From assembly GCF_950023065.1 (NCBI RefSeq), contig NC_088678.1, positions 75,549,590-75,613,589 of the forward strand: a stretch of DNA of 64,000 nucleotides, written 5' to 3'. The DNA is from Planococcus citri. Taxonomy: Eukaryota; Arthropoda; Insecta; Hemiptera; Pseudococcidae. This document shows positions 32,315 to 42,540 of this stretch, in pieces. The translations under genes and the position numbers were made by a program. Position 1 is the first letter of the stretch. Each line of letters begins with the position of its first letter. Below the pieces are notes generated by a model. It had not been told where the DNA came from, ran no database searches, and worked only from the letters and a program-made list of their open reading frames with translations.

Positions 32315-32326
32315 CGTTGGGCGCCA
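32315..32326 (-). other. Primer binding site, tRNA-Lys(CUU)-like
   Basis: One base inside the 5' LTR, the minus strand reads TGGCGCCCAACG. This complements the CCA end and acceptor of insect tRNA-Lys(CUU) over 12 bases; beyond that the match breaks down (CGGTTGG in place of TGGGGC). The position fits minus-strand DNA priming. Confidence 0.75.
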
Positions 32327-32327
32327 A

Positions 32328-32985
32328 TGTTAGGGGGAAATACTACGTTTCCTCCGGTGAGGGGTAAATATCCACTGTCTCGCCCCCAGGGGGTACTACG
32401 ACAATCCCAACAATATACACGGAGACCCCAAGACCCAACAACTAATGAAGAGGCATAGCACTGTTCATCATATACGTTTATTAGATACTTAGGGTAGCTG
32501 GTCATACGGTCATACGTATGACACAATACAATCAAGATGAGGAGCTTGGTGACAAAGTTAGACAAACGCCACGGAGGGCGCATACGGAAAGGGACCTAAC
32601 GACCAAAAAAAAAAAAGTTCTCCGAAATTGTTGTAGGAACCTTTACAGAGTTCCTACAACAATTTCGGAGAACTTTTTTTTTTTTTTTTTTTGGTCGTTA
32701 GGTCCCTTTCCGTATGCGCCCTCCGTGGCGTTTGTCTAACTTTGTCACCAAGCTCCTCAGATGATTAGTCTGCTGAGCGTTGTACTTAGACGGTACCAGA
32801 CCAGCGTTAAAGCCTTGCTACGTCAATGAGATAAATACAACTGCACGGAGGCAGGTACCATCGGCTGTGGCTAGCTCCGGTGGAACCAGTCCACCAGAGG
32901 GCGCTAATCCAGTTAGCCTACCCCCAGCCTGGGCATCAAGTTCCCTCCTTAGGTGGGTAACTTGGAGTCCCAAGTCCCCACTACA
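32328..32985 (-). repeat. 5' LTR of the retrotransposon, with a 220-bp insertion
   Basis: Matches the 434-bp LTR at 21341-21774 except for one substitution and a 220-bp hairpin element plus a 4-bp duplication at 32539-32762. Because the partner LTR lacks the insert, the hairpin arrived after integration. It lies in the promoter-bearing LTR and may affect expression of this copy. Confidence 0.95.
32539..32758. mobile_element. 220-bp hairpin miniature element inside the 5' LTR
   Basis: An almost perfect palindrome: GAGGAGCTTGGTGACAAAG at one end and its exact complement at the other, with arms of about 105 bases and a 9-base loop (CTTTACAGA near 32645). AGAT is duplicated on both sides (32535-32538, 32759-32762). 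Arms differ mainly in the length of an A/T homopolymer. It has no coding capacity, and the high arm identity together with its presence in only one LTR shows recent movement. Confidence 0.88.
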
Positions 32986-33460
32986 CAAAGTTGTAGAGAA
33001 TTAAATTTCCAAAAACCTTAATGAGGTTTATTTTTCTCAAAAATGCATAGTTTTTCCGTTTTTCTCAAAAAACAGAAATTCTATGGTAATCATCATGAGG
33101 TTTTTGTTTTTTGAGAAAAACGGAAAAACTATGCATTTTTGAGAAAAATAAACCTCTTTTAGGTTTTTGGAAATTTAATTCTCTACAACTTTGCTTCATG
33201 TATTTTTCTCGTAGAACGCTTTGTTTCGCCTCCAGATCGATTTAAAAGTTAAAATAATGAAAAAATTTTAAAAAAAATAAAAAAATCCAAAAAATGAGCT
33301 CACTTCTGACTGGATTACCCTGTATATGGAGCTATGCAAATCATAGGAACTTCTGGGTGGTTTTAAATGATTTTTGAATGTCCAAGTACTAAAAATCCGT
33401 CAAAAAGTGAAAAATAATTTTTTAGGTCCGAAGGTCGATTTTGTCCCGTCACGTCACATA

Positions 33461-34060
33461 TAGTTTTGGTCAGTGTATCGGAAGAGGTAGGAAAAATGCA
33501 TAGTATCCAAGTAAGTGTAAGGTAATTAATTATAGTTAGATCATAATTAATTGAGATGGATAAAATGAATAATTATACACCTAGTATTAGTGGCTGTATA
33601 GGAGATATTCATTTTATCTCAGACGAAAGACATAATTTCATCATGTTTTAGTTAGAGTAGGATAGTACAGGTAGGACGTGATCATTTGGGCTAACACTTA
33701 AATGGTTACGTGTAGATTAAACTTTACTCGATGCGAGTGTGCACTCATATTGAATTACGTAATAATAGCTTATATTTACCCCTTTTATTATTATGTATAG
33801 AACTCGTTCGGTATATCATTCAATAAACATATCGATTAGCATGAATATATGTTTTTATTTGGTGAAGAACTGGACAATGTGCATATAGTTGATTAGTTAA
33901 TGCCGAAGTCTCCTATCTGAGCTAGTCAGGGACAATAAGTAAATATTCACCGCCTAGGGAATATTTCTTAGCCAACATCAGGGATAGATCATGCTGATAT
34001 CTACTATCTCACCGGATCATTAATAATCTAACTATATCAAGTCTCCGGACAAAAATTTTT
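33461..34060. other. Unassigned segment, possibly LTR-like
   Basis: No gene. A TATAGTTAGAT word near 33531 recurs inverted as ATCTAACTATA near 34026, and an AATAAA lies near 33822. This could be a solo LTR or an end fragment of an unrecognised element, but I could not find a convincing target duplication. Confidence 0.25.
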
Positions 34061-34460
34061 TAAAATACCAAAAAACAAATCTTGCCATCTTGAGACAGAA
34101 ATATTGAAATTTCCAAAACAGGTGTAATAATCTTGTAATTATAAACACCCCCCCCCCCCCAAAAAAAAAAATCTCAAGCCCGAAATTATACCATAGAAAC
34201 AGAAGAAGTCTCGACAAAACCACAAAAATATTGAAATGATCCAAAAAATCAATCAAGTCTCCGGATAAAATTATTTCAAAATCTGAAAGCCAAAAAACCT
34301 TGGCAATTTCAAGACGGAAAAATCTTTAAATCTCAAGACAGAATATTGAAATCTCACACCCAAAATCACCATGCTAAAAAATTCTATACCTAGATAAAAA
34401 AATCTCTACACCTACTTGAAGAAAAATTTGGAGATTTTGGAAAGAATTTCGAAATCTTGA
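34061..34460. repeat. Decayed CTTGAAAT-type repeat patch
   Basis: Shares the vocabulary of the 18821-20440 field (AAAATCTC, TCTTGAGAC, TTGAAATCTC, CAAGTCTCCGGA twice). A minimal LINE tail is inserted at about 34118-34170. Confidence 0.45.
34118..34170 (+). mobile_element. Minimal LINE 3' tail insertion
   Basis: GGTGTAATAATCTTGTAATT and the following ATAAACACC run, ending in 13 C and then A residues, match the extreme 3' end of the LINE fragment at 37118-37670 and, less exactly, the tail near 57710. Only about 30 bases of the element are present, so this is an extremely 5'-truncated copy. Confidence 0.6.
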
Positions 34461-34671
34461 AAAAAAGGACCCAAAGTGTTAAGGATCTCTCCAAATTTGA
34501 AAATTTCGTACGTTTATCTGAACCCATTTGTCGACATTCGCTTTTTTTCAAAATTCGAAAAAACAAATTTCAAAACGAAACACCTCGGAAAATTAAAATT
34601 TCAATTTTTTACGCCATTCTTCTGCTTTTTCTCACGAAAACTAAATAATCACACAATCTTTTCCAAAAAAA

Positions 34672-34677
34672 TTTAAT
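34672..34677 (-). terminator. Possible poly(A) signal (ATTAAA) for the Ig gene
   Basis: ATTAAA on the minus strand lies about 85 bases beyond the stop codon of the Ig-domain gene. It is a common variant signal, but A/T-rich DNA yields such words often. Confidence 0.3.
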
Positions 34678-34762
34678 AAATAACAACTTAAACAATTTGA
34701 AACACATTTTACAAATAATTTCGAAACAAAATGCACCCAGTCATGTGTGAAAATACTAATAA

Positions 34763-35755
34763 TCATCTTGCAAACGGCCGAGTCTGAGTTTCCAACACCA
34801 AATGGAATATCTTTGGAACTTCTCGACTTACAGTTGCAACTTTGTTCCTGGCTACACATTTATAAACGCCTTTGTTCACCTCCTGGTTCGACTCTATCAT
34901 TCTGAGCGTGGATTTCCAAACAGTAGCGTTAACTTTTCTACGTTCGATTCTAAAGTTCATGTTATTAATTAATCGCGTATTGTCTTTATACCAGAACACT
35001 TCCGGTTCGGGGTAGGCTTCGACAAGACATTCGAATGCGATATCAAACACAGCCAATTCAATACGTGGTTCGGGGTAAACTTCCTCAATCGGGCAAACCT
35101 TCGCAAACTCCGTAATCACGCTAAGATTATGTATAATCGGAGCATATTTCACCGCTAAATCGATTTCTTTGAAAATCACCAAACCACTACATCGATACGT
35201 TCCAGCATCGAATCTACTGACGTTATTAAATTTCAACTCATTACCGACGTGATAGCGTTCACCGGAGGGGAAAGTTTCGCGATTCTTACGCACCCAAATC
35301 ACTTCCATTTCGGTTTCTGCATTTTCTGCCGAACATCGCAACTCGACCGAACCGTGTTCTTTGATTACTTTCTTATCATCTGACGGCTCATTTCGCACCA
35401 ACAGAAGGTATTCGGCGATGATAAGGTAGGGTGGGGAAATACTCATACAACGGTACATTCCTTCGTCCGAGTGTTGAATATCGCCGATTGTTAGATTGAA
35501 ATATGGCCAGGTGCTGTTGTTTAAAAAGAATCTCGAATCGTTTGTTATCAAATCCATACTGGATGGAATTATTTCCGGGCAATATAACTCGTATCTGTTC
35601 CACCATACTTGTGTGGTTTCTGCAGAGCATTCGAAACTCGCTTCTTCTCCTTCGTTGACGGTGACTATTTTGGTACAAGTCGTTGATGGGAGGAAATTCG
35701 AGTATAAATTTAATAACAGTAAAACGTACTCGTATTTGGCTGTTTTTAGCATCAT
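34763..35755 (-). CDS. Secreted three-Ig-domain protein, Lachesin/Amalgam-like, single exon
   Basis: A 330-aa intact frame. Residues 9-24 are a hydrophobic signal peptide. Three Ig domains follow: C43/W51/D97-Y101-C103, C141/W154/D183-Y187-C189, and C243/W255/Y298-C300. Phrases such as EAYPEPEVFWYKD and GVYKCVARNKVA resemble the third domain of insect Lachesin and related neural adhesion proteins. Sequons include N72, N80, N87, N178, N210 and N276. I see no membrane segment or GPI signal, so it is predicted to be secreted. Family members act in cell adhesion and axon or junction organisation; this protein's partner is unknown. Related genes normally have several introns, while all three domains lie in one exon here, which suggests a retrocopy or lineage-specific gene. 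The start is the first Met of a doublet directly before the signal peptide. Confidence 0.88.
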   Translation of the reverse strand: MMLKTAKYEYVLLLLNLYSNFLPSTTCTKIVTVNEGEEASFECSAETTQVWWNRYELYCPEIIPSSMDLITNDSRFFLNNSTWPYFNLTIGDIQHSDEGMYRCMSISPPYLIIAEYLLLVRNEPSDDKKVIKEHGSVELRCSAENAETEMEVIWVRKNRETFPSGERYHVGNELKFNNVSRFDAGTYRCSGLVIFKEIDLAVKYAPIIHNLSVITEFAKVCPIEEVYPEPRIELAVFDIAFECLVEAYPEPEVFWYKDNTRLINNMNFRIERRKVNATVWKSTLRMIESNQEVNKGVYKCVARNKVATVSREVPKIFHLVLETQTRPFAR

Positions 35756-35955
35756 GATGCTCGAATTAGATACCGATTCACTTCACTGTATTATTTATTC
35801 GAAATTAGCGACTAATTTCAACAAACAGGTCGTTAGATTTTCTTTTGCTAGTGCAAAAAACAAATCGCGAACGCGAAACAACGAATTAGCACACGATTGA
35901 TTAGAAATTATCGCGTAGGTCGTGAAAAATAACGTAAATAGGTAGGTACTTGCGA

Positions 35956-35963
35956 CTTATATA
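35956..35963 (-). promoter_or_regulatory. Possible TATA box of the Ig gene
   Basis: TATATAAG on the minus strand, about 200 bases before the start codon, fits a TATA box with a 5' leader of roughly 170 bases. There is no other support. Confidence 0.3.
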
Positions 35964-36227
35964 ATGATACAGGGCATACTACGAGTACTATCGAAGTGCA
36001 AACCGTAATGATAGAAATTAAATCGAAATGTATTATCTATTTTTATTTCCGCTCGGACACCTGATAACTGCTTTTTTATCAATTCGATTGCGTATTAAAC
36101 ACGTGTTCAATTTCATTTAAAAATAAGAATCACATACATTGACCATTCAAAAAATGGAAAAATTGCAAACTCGTTTTTTTTTTTAAATTAACAATCAATT
36201 GGCAAGCCCTCAAATACAAAGGGTTTT

Positions 36228-36515
36228 CCCAGGCAAGATAGGCGAAATTAACCGGTTTCTAGATTTGGAAAATTATGATGGATTATAGTTGGGTACCTCC
36301 AAAAAAAATTTTGAGCGCAATTTCCGCTCCCCACCCCACCACCCTTGAATAGTATGGCTAAAAAACTTGTTTTTTTTTGCGAGAAAAATTCTGTATCCAT
36401 GAGTAAAGGGGAAAAAATTCTGGTACCACGCGGAATGTGTAGGGGAAGCATGGGCCTTTTAACACAATTTTTTTCAAAATTTTTCATCATAGTGGTGGGG
36501 GTAAAATGGACAAAA
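36228..36515 (-). repeat. Dispersed repeat, copy A (inverted partner at 40259-40568)
   Basis: Shares diverged sequence with the plus strand of 40259-40568, including the complement of CCAAATCTGGGAACAG-like, GTGGTACCAGAATTTTCTCC-like and CGCCTATTTTACC-like stretches. No coding frame is conserved. The family is undefined; copy B has a 20-base internal duplication that this copy lacks. Confidence 0.65.
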
Positions 36516-37117
36516 GGAAACTTTGAACCGCCACAGCTCCGGATTGAAGGGCTCAACACAAACACTGTTTTCGCCAAAATGTGTCTTTTTCCAAGTACTT
36601 TGTTCCAGCCAATCCATAAAATCAAAATTTTGTCGAAAAATAGCTCATATTTGCACAAAACCCTGAAAAGTACGCGTTTTTCGCGGGTTTTTTTTTGGGG
36701 GGGGGGGAATTATATGCGAAATATGCGAAAAATGTACAGCACAAAAGATGTTGAGCGTCAAATTTCATCCTATAAAACGTGTTCAAAAGGTTGTCAAAAC
36801 GCTCATCTACTTACTGAAGTTACCGAGGATTGTAATCATGAGCTCCGAGAATAAAAAAATACCAAAAAAATTAAAATCAAGGTCAGAGCAATTCAGTTAC
36901 AATTCTCACATTCTTTTCATTTTTCACACGTTTCCACAATGCTCGATGAAAAAAAAATCCTTCAAAATGAAAAAAACATACAAAAACTTACCAAGACTGG
37001 ACAAATTACGTATCCAAAAATTGTTCAGAAGTCCAACTCAAAATCAGTGATTGCAAAAAATACAAATTTCGATTTCAATTTCAAATTTCAAAATTTTTTA
37101 CAAAATCATTTACAAAT
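36516..37117. other. AT-rich non-coding DNA
   Basis: No supported gene. Contains an 11-base G run (36697-36707). Plus-strand frames crossing this part are low-complexity. Confidence 0.4.
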
Positions 37118-37670
37118 CCAAAAAGTAGCAGGAAACGAACCTGTTGATAGATTAGCAAAAACAGCCACTACCCCCACCCCTCTTACCTCTCTCACTCATA
37201 ATGATATTAAATCTCTAATCACTCATAACACATTTACCAACTGGCAGAAGTTTTGGTCACAACAAACTTCAAACAAACTCTTCCAACATAAAAAAACAAC
37301 CCTCTCCTGGAAAAATCTAGGCCACCTGAACAGAAAAGAAGAAATCCTTATTACTAGACTAAGAATAGGCCACACAAAAATTACTCATAACCACTTATAC
37401 CAAAAAGAACCAAAACCCCCATGCCAATTTTGCAGAAACGAACCCACGTCCATTCAACACATACTTTTCAACTGCTCCCAACTAAAACAAAACAGACTTA
37501 TACTACAAATAAAAGAAAACCCACCTGCTTATCCCTGACGAACCCTGTGAAATACAAAAATTCATCTCCCTAATAAAAAACATCAACCTCACAAACCAAA
37601 TCTAACCCCTCCCCCTCTACGGGTGTAATAATCTTGTAATTATAAACACCCCCCCAAAAAAAAAAAATTT
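37118..37670 (+). pseudogene. 5'-truncated LINE with RNase H end and C-terminal CCHC-like domain
   Basis: The frame reads AGNEPVDRLAKTA (end of a LINE RNase H domain), then ITRLRIGHTKITH and a Cys/His cluster in PPCQFCRNEPTSIQHILFNC, the usual carboxy end of I-clade-type LINEs. A stop after AYP breaks the frame about 30 codons early; the shifted frame still holds a recognisable EIQKFISLIK end. The 3' untranslated end carries GTAATAATCTTGTAATTATA and a C/A tail. Everything upstream of the RNase H end is missing, as expected from incomplete reverse transcription. Confidence 0.8.
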
Positions 37671-37885
37671 TGAATGAAGTTGAAAATTACTTCAAATGTA
37701 AGTATACAATTTTTCTTCTAAATCAGTTTTTTTTTGAAGATTTTCCTGTGAAAAAGTTGACTTTGTTAATTTTTTTTGTGTAGTTGAGGAGGGGGGCTGA
37801 AGTGGAGACCTTCCTGAAAATTTGGTTGAAAAAAGGTAGTGAAAGAAGTACCTAGTGATTTTTTCATAAAAAATTCTGTTACTTT

Positions 37886-39000
37886 TGTAATAGTATGGAT
37901 AGGAATAACTAGGTTTGGGTGGAGTTATGGTAATATCATCTGGGAACCATTTTAAGAATTATTTCTTAGAGAAGGAATAATTTCCTCTTCCGAACTAGCT
38001 CAACTCAGGGAGAGTAGCCACCCTCTCTAACCATGATATTCATTTAAATAATAAAGAATGTTGAAGAAAACACTCAGGTGAACATTTCCTGTCCCAAAAG
38101 TCGATGTATTACATGAAATATTACAGCTATATAAATACTTTACAAGTGACGTATGGTATTCATTTGATAAGGTGCAACTTAATGATACAAACTAACTAGA
38201 CAATACTCCTGCGTATTAGTAAGTTTGGTTGCATATTCTAAAGTTACAAATTATGTATTACATTCGTCTACGATAAAGATATCTAAGAGAGACATTAAAA
38301 TAAAATAGGAACGTCTGATAAAGTTACGCCCTTCATCGTTCAACCTACATCCATGGTTCGCACTAAATCCCCATGTCCACAGGCAGATATTTTGATTAAC
38401 ATTAATTAGGTGGTTAATCCAAATAGGTATGATCGGGGTAAAATCCCATTATAAGATGTACACGTTAATCTACTCACCTGTGGGTCCCCTAATACTAGGC
38501 CCGAGCGTAGATTCTAGTTTTAGAAACACTTTTGTATGGTTGCCACTTCTCCCAGTCCGGATTCTGGTAAAGGGTCTGAGTTATAAAAGATTTATGAGGA
38601 GTCCCCCATTCGGGGGTTACGTTAAACATTTGAATTTAATTTACGTTAACCACCGAAGGTGGCAAAAAATAATAAAAGAGCTGGCACGACACATTCTATG
38701 TTAAACTGAGTAAGGTAGAAGACAAGACCTTGCCATCGCGAGTAGCAGGAATCGAGTGAGGAGGCGAGCTCGACGTTCTCAGAGAGACACCTCGAGTTCG
38801 CGAATCATCTGTGATGTCATATAGTTCACACATTGTCATTTACTGTTAGAGTAGAGAGATGCCCAGGGAAATTGTATGATCGAAAGATCTAGAAGAACCA
38901 AAATAAGATGACCTTAACGAGGTACATCTTTGAAATATTGCTTATGCAATATGTACAACATGGACTACCTATGGCAGTCAGGGCATATTTCCCCATTACA
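37886..39000. mobile_element. Solo LTR, copy A
   Basis: A 1115-bp TG...CA unit (TGTAATAGTATGG to CCCCATTACA) flanked by CTTT on both sides (37882-37885, 39001-39004). A second copy of 1114 bp with a different 4-bp duplication lies at 62171-63284. No internal coding region is attached to either, so both are products of LTR-LTR recombination. The parent family is unknown; it is unrelated to the retrotransposon at 21-33 kb. Confidence 0.85.
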
Positions 39001-39004
39001 CTTT

Positions 39005-40258
39005 AATACCATAAATGATCAACTTCTGGTAATTTTCAATTGTTGGGCGAGGGGGGAGCAATTCGACAAAAAATCATCATTCAATTTCGAGAATTTCCTA
39101 TTAATTCTTGGTATTTTGCAATAGTCTAAGCGGTTTGTGCAGAATTTTACCCACATGAGAGATTTTCTCAAAATTTTGTCATTTTCTGATAGTCTTATCA
39201 GTTTTTGATATTTTTGAGTGATTTTCACAATCAAATTTAACAATTTTTAAGATACTTTATTTGTAAATATTCATTTCTGGCTCTTTATTAAACATGGAGA
39301 TTATAAGAATTTTTACTTTGACCTACGACCATTAATATTACATATATCTGTTGATTGATCAATAATTTTATAACCAACTAATCCATCTTAATTTTTCTTT
39401 GTTTCAGGTGAGTACAAATTTCCTTCCAAAAATGATATGTAGAATATGTACTCCCATATGCGAATAACGAATAAGCAAGTAGGTAGTTTTATGTATAATC
39501 CTTATGAGAAAAGTTACGTATGTCACTTCTACACCTATAACCTTTTATTTTCAATGGCAAATCAAAAAAAAATCTTAAATCACGGAATATGAAAATCAGC
39601 TGAAATAATTTGTCCATCAAGTTTGAATTGAGGTGATCTGATTTTCCGAGTACGAATTTGGAAACCGTAGATCAAATTTTTGAGTTCACAATCGATTTCG
39701 ATTTTTAATGAATTTTTAAAAAAACAAACTTGGGTCCAAAATGGAAAAAAATTCAAAATTTTACCAAATAGACCAAGAGAGCTGAAATTTGGCGTGTGCT
39801 CTGTTGTTGACCCTCCAAATCTATTGGAAACGGTTTTGAACAATTTTGAGTGGTAGTTCTGGAGCACAGTTGCAGATTTTTGAAAATTGGAATTTCTACA
39901 ACATTTTACCCAACTGAGTCGTCGAAATGAAATTCACTTATTACCCCAGTTTAAATATGCTGAGTCAATTGGACGCGGTTTCAAGCTGTTCTGAAGCCTT
40001 AAAATAATTTGAGCGTCACTTTTTCAACAGAATACAGAGTATCTAAGGCGGTGAAAGTAGTGAAAAAGTAGTAATTTTAAAACAAAATCAAGAGGTTATT
40101 TAAATGACTATAGAAAAGTCAAGTCAATGTCTCATAAAAGTGATGAAAAAAGTGGTTCCAAAAATAGCCGAATGATAAATTATACAATTTAATATTTTTC
40201 AATGGAAATTACAAACCATAAAAAATTGACTAACTTGATCAAAATTTGGCTTAACAGT
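39005..40258. other. AT-rich non-coding DNA
   Basis: No gene. Phrases such as CCAAGAGAGCTGAAATTTGG (39773) recur in altered form near 45180, hinting at another old dispersed repeat, but I could not delimit it. Confidence 0.35.
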
Positions 40259-40568
40259 GAGTTCTTTTGTCAATTTTACCCCATCCACGTACTATCATAA
40301 AAATGTTTGGAAAAATGCTACCCTTACGTACATTCGGCGTGGTACCAGAATTTTCTCCCCACTATTCATGGATATCCATTTTTTTCAGCAAAAAACGCAT
40401 TTTTTTCAGCAAAAAACGCATTTTTTGGCTGTAATGTCCACAAGGGAGTGGGCTGAGAGGGAGAAATTCCTCTCGAAAATTTTTTGGAGGTTGTCAACAA
40501 TAATCCATCACAATTTTCCAAATCTGGGAACAGGGCCATATTTCGCCTATTTTACCTGGAAATTTCTA
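40259..40568 (+). repeat. Dispersed repeat, copy B
   Basis: Inverted counterpart of 36228-36515. It contains a 20-base tandem duplication of TTTTTTCAGCAAAAAACGCA at about 40380-40422. Confidence 0.65.
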
Positions 40569-42468
40569 TTGTCTAAGTCTTTCTCAGATTAATAAACTCC
40601 CCCAAAAAACTACAATTTAAAAAATTCACACGTCTGAATTTTTCAAACACGTAAAAATTCTACCTAAAATTCATACTGATATTAAAAATTCTTACCATGA
40701 TTTCTTCAAACATATCAAATGAGCTTCTGCCATCATCATTCCTCGCACAAATTGGCTTCTAAAAAAAAAAAAAGAAAACCAAATTTACATGTCAAACTAA
40801 AGGCAATAAATTATCGAGTCAATTTTAAAACCAGAACCGTATTCTATACGATTCTTCGTTACAGGGTAAGCAAAGCAAGGCAAAGCAAAGCTAAAAAAAA
40901 AAAACGCACGCACAAAGAGAGAAGGAAAATCAAACTACGACGAATGAAACGAGCTCTGTTTAAATTTTCATTGGTATACTCGAGAAAATCACCTAGGAAA
41001 TCAATCAAGATAATAAAACAAGCTATAAAATCAGGCACTAGGCATACCCTGCTATCAAAAGCCAAAGCTAAGATTTTTTTACGCTTTTATCGCACCCGAT
41101 GGAAAATTCTCCAAGTCGAGCGCCGGAATTTTCAGCCAATTAATATTATTTTTTGTCGACCCCGAAACAAACTTTTGAGGATACGATAAAGTACCCTGAA
41201 GTTGGCTAGAATTACCAAGTTAATCATTTTATATTGATAGTTGAGATTACAAAACTCCTACTCACACACATCCGACGAAGTTATTCAACCCATATAATTA
41301 ATACGTGTTAATAAAACATCCAGATCGACACGACTTCGGTGGCAAAAAATTCCCATTTTTTTCTTCTTCTTCTTCGCCATTCTATCGTTACGTCAATAAT
41401 GTAATGTGGGTTTATTTATACGTAGTAGAGGTACCTAATACCAGCATGGTGGTATTTTTTGGGGTACATCTTATCAACACGCTCGTGTTTTGCCAACTGT
41501 CGCAAAGCGTTAAAATTGAAATCTGCTGCGGTATAAGTTATTTTTCCTCGTTCGAATAATGTTGGTATTTTTCATTTTCGCTTCATAAATTTCACCACGC
41601 GAAAGATATATAACGTCGTGTTATTTCTTGTATAGTCGAAACGATATCTTAATGAGGTGGGATGATTTTTTTTTCAGGCCGAGGTGATGATAGCGATGGT
41701 GGTTGTTTCCTCCGAATATAGTGTAAAATCTTATGTTTGGTTGTACATAGTATATGCTGTGCGGTGTGATGAAAACGCGTTGAATATAAATTCATAAATG
41801 ATGAAGATGAGGCCAATTTGTATTTCTTTAGTAGATTTTTCATCTGGTCTTTTCTACAGCCGTTGTACATTATATAGAACAGGGTGCTTCGGAAATGATC
41901 GACGATTTTTTCGAATGTTATTTGAAGAGATAAAAAAATTATCCAAGGGTAATTTAGGAGGGAGGAGGATGAATCAAGTGATAAAGTTCAATTCAAAGTA
42001 CAATTCGAAAAAAAATTGAATAAATTTTTTTTTTAAATTGTTAAAAATAGTGAATTATGTTGTTGAACATTTGCCTATAAAAAAAATAAATTCACTCAAA
42101 AGAAATAGTTATTTTTAATCACCCCCCCCCCCTCCACCATAAAATACGCGCAGAAAAAAGTTCACCATGAAAATAAATTTAAATAAAAATCCATTTCAGA
42201 TGAAAAAATGTCCTATGCACGTTTCAAGGCCATCAAAATTATTCATAATTGGTTCCTCATCCTCACTCTCTTCAATGATAGTCAGAAAACCCATTCACAT
42301 TGGAATTGGAAAATGAACAAAACGAAAATCCATTTTCGAAATGTCTCATAATACGTGCTCAAAAGTTTGATAATCCATTGAAAATGACAATTATCAAAAA
42401 ACCGCATAAAAATCTATTCAAAATTGAAAAAACACTCCGGAGCAAAAGGCATGGACGTCCATTTTTTC
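40569..42468. other. Non-coding DNA, no gene called
   Basis: A 156-codon plus-strand frame at 40719-41189 is extremely Lys/Arg-rich and matches nothing I recognise; I treat it as chance. From about 41200 to 41900 the DNA is CpG-richer and unique-looking. An 11-base C run lies at 42122-42132. Confidence 0.35.
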
Positions 42469-42540
42469 GACTTTGAGATTTTTATATCATTGGAAAGCTC
42501 TTGAAATCCGCTTTCCAATGATGTAAAAATCTCAAAGTGG
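42469..42540. repeat. Short perfect-arm hairpin
   Basis: CTTTGAGATTTTTA...CATTGGAAAGC and its inverse form a stem of about 30 bp (two mismatches) around an 11-base loop. It could be a tiny foldback element or a structured RNA. No flanking duplication is evident. Confidence 0.5.

Larger units (their letters stand above)
21341..32985 (-). mobile_element. Ty3/gypsy-like LTR retrotransposon, nearly intact
   Basis: Two TG...CA LTRs bound a gag and a pol reading right to left, with a tRNA-Lys-type primer site next to the 5' LTR. A 4-bp duplication CAAA flanks the element (21337-21340 and 32986-32989). Pol order protease, RT, RNase H, integrase with a GPY/F module places it with Ty3/gypsy (Metaviridae-type). 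There is no envelope-like frame. The LTRs show one substitution, both large frames are open, and only a 220-bp hairpin insertion in the 5' LTR mars it. It is therefore a recent insertion. Added domains in pol (SGNH-like module, second RNase H) set it apart from standard gypsy elements. Confidence 0.95.
21003..33458. mobile_element. TIR DNA transposon (about 0.8 kb) split by the LTR retrotransposon
   Basis: The left end reads TGTGACGCGACGCGACAAAA (21003) and the right end is its imperfect inverse, finishing CGTCACA at 33458. TA lies outside both ends. A sister copy sits intact at 55780-56584 in inverted orientation. Aligning the two shows that this copy was continuous until the LTR element inserted inside it, duplicating CAAA. 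Its middle is an inner palindrome (33000-33200) around GGAAAAACTATGCAT, and it has no coding capacity. I regard it as non-autonomous, probably of Tc1/mariner type because of the TA target. Confidence 0.8.

Noticed and set aside
40719..41189. 156-codon plus-strand frame, extremely Lys/Arg-rich
   Set aside because: Composition follows the A/T-rich, A-heavy DNA. There is no recognisable domain, splice context or conservation evidence.
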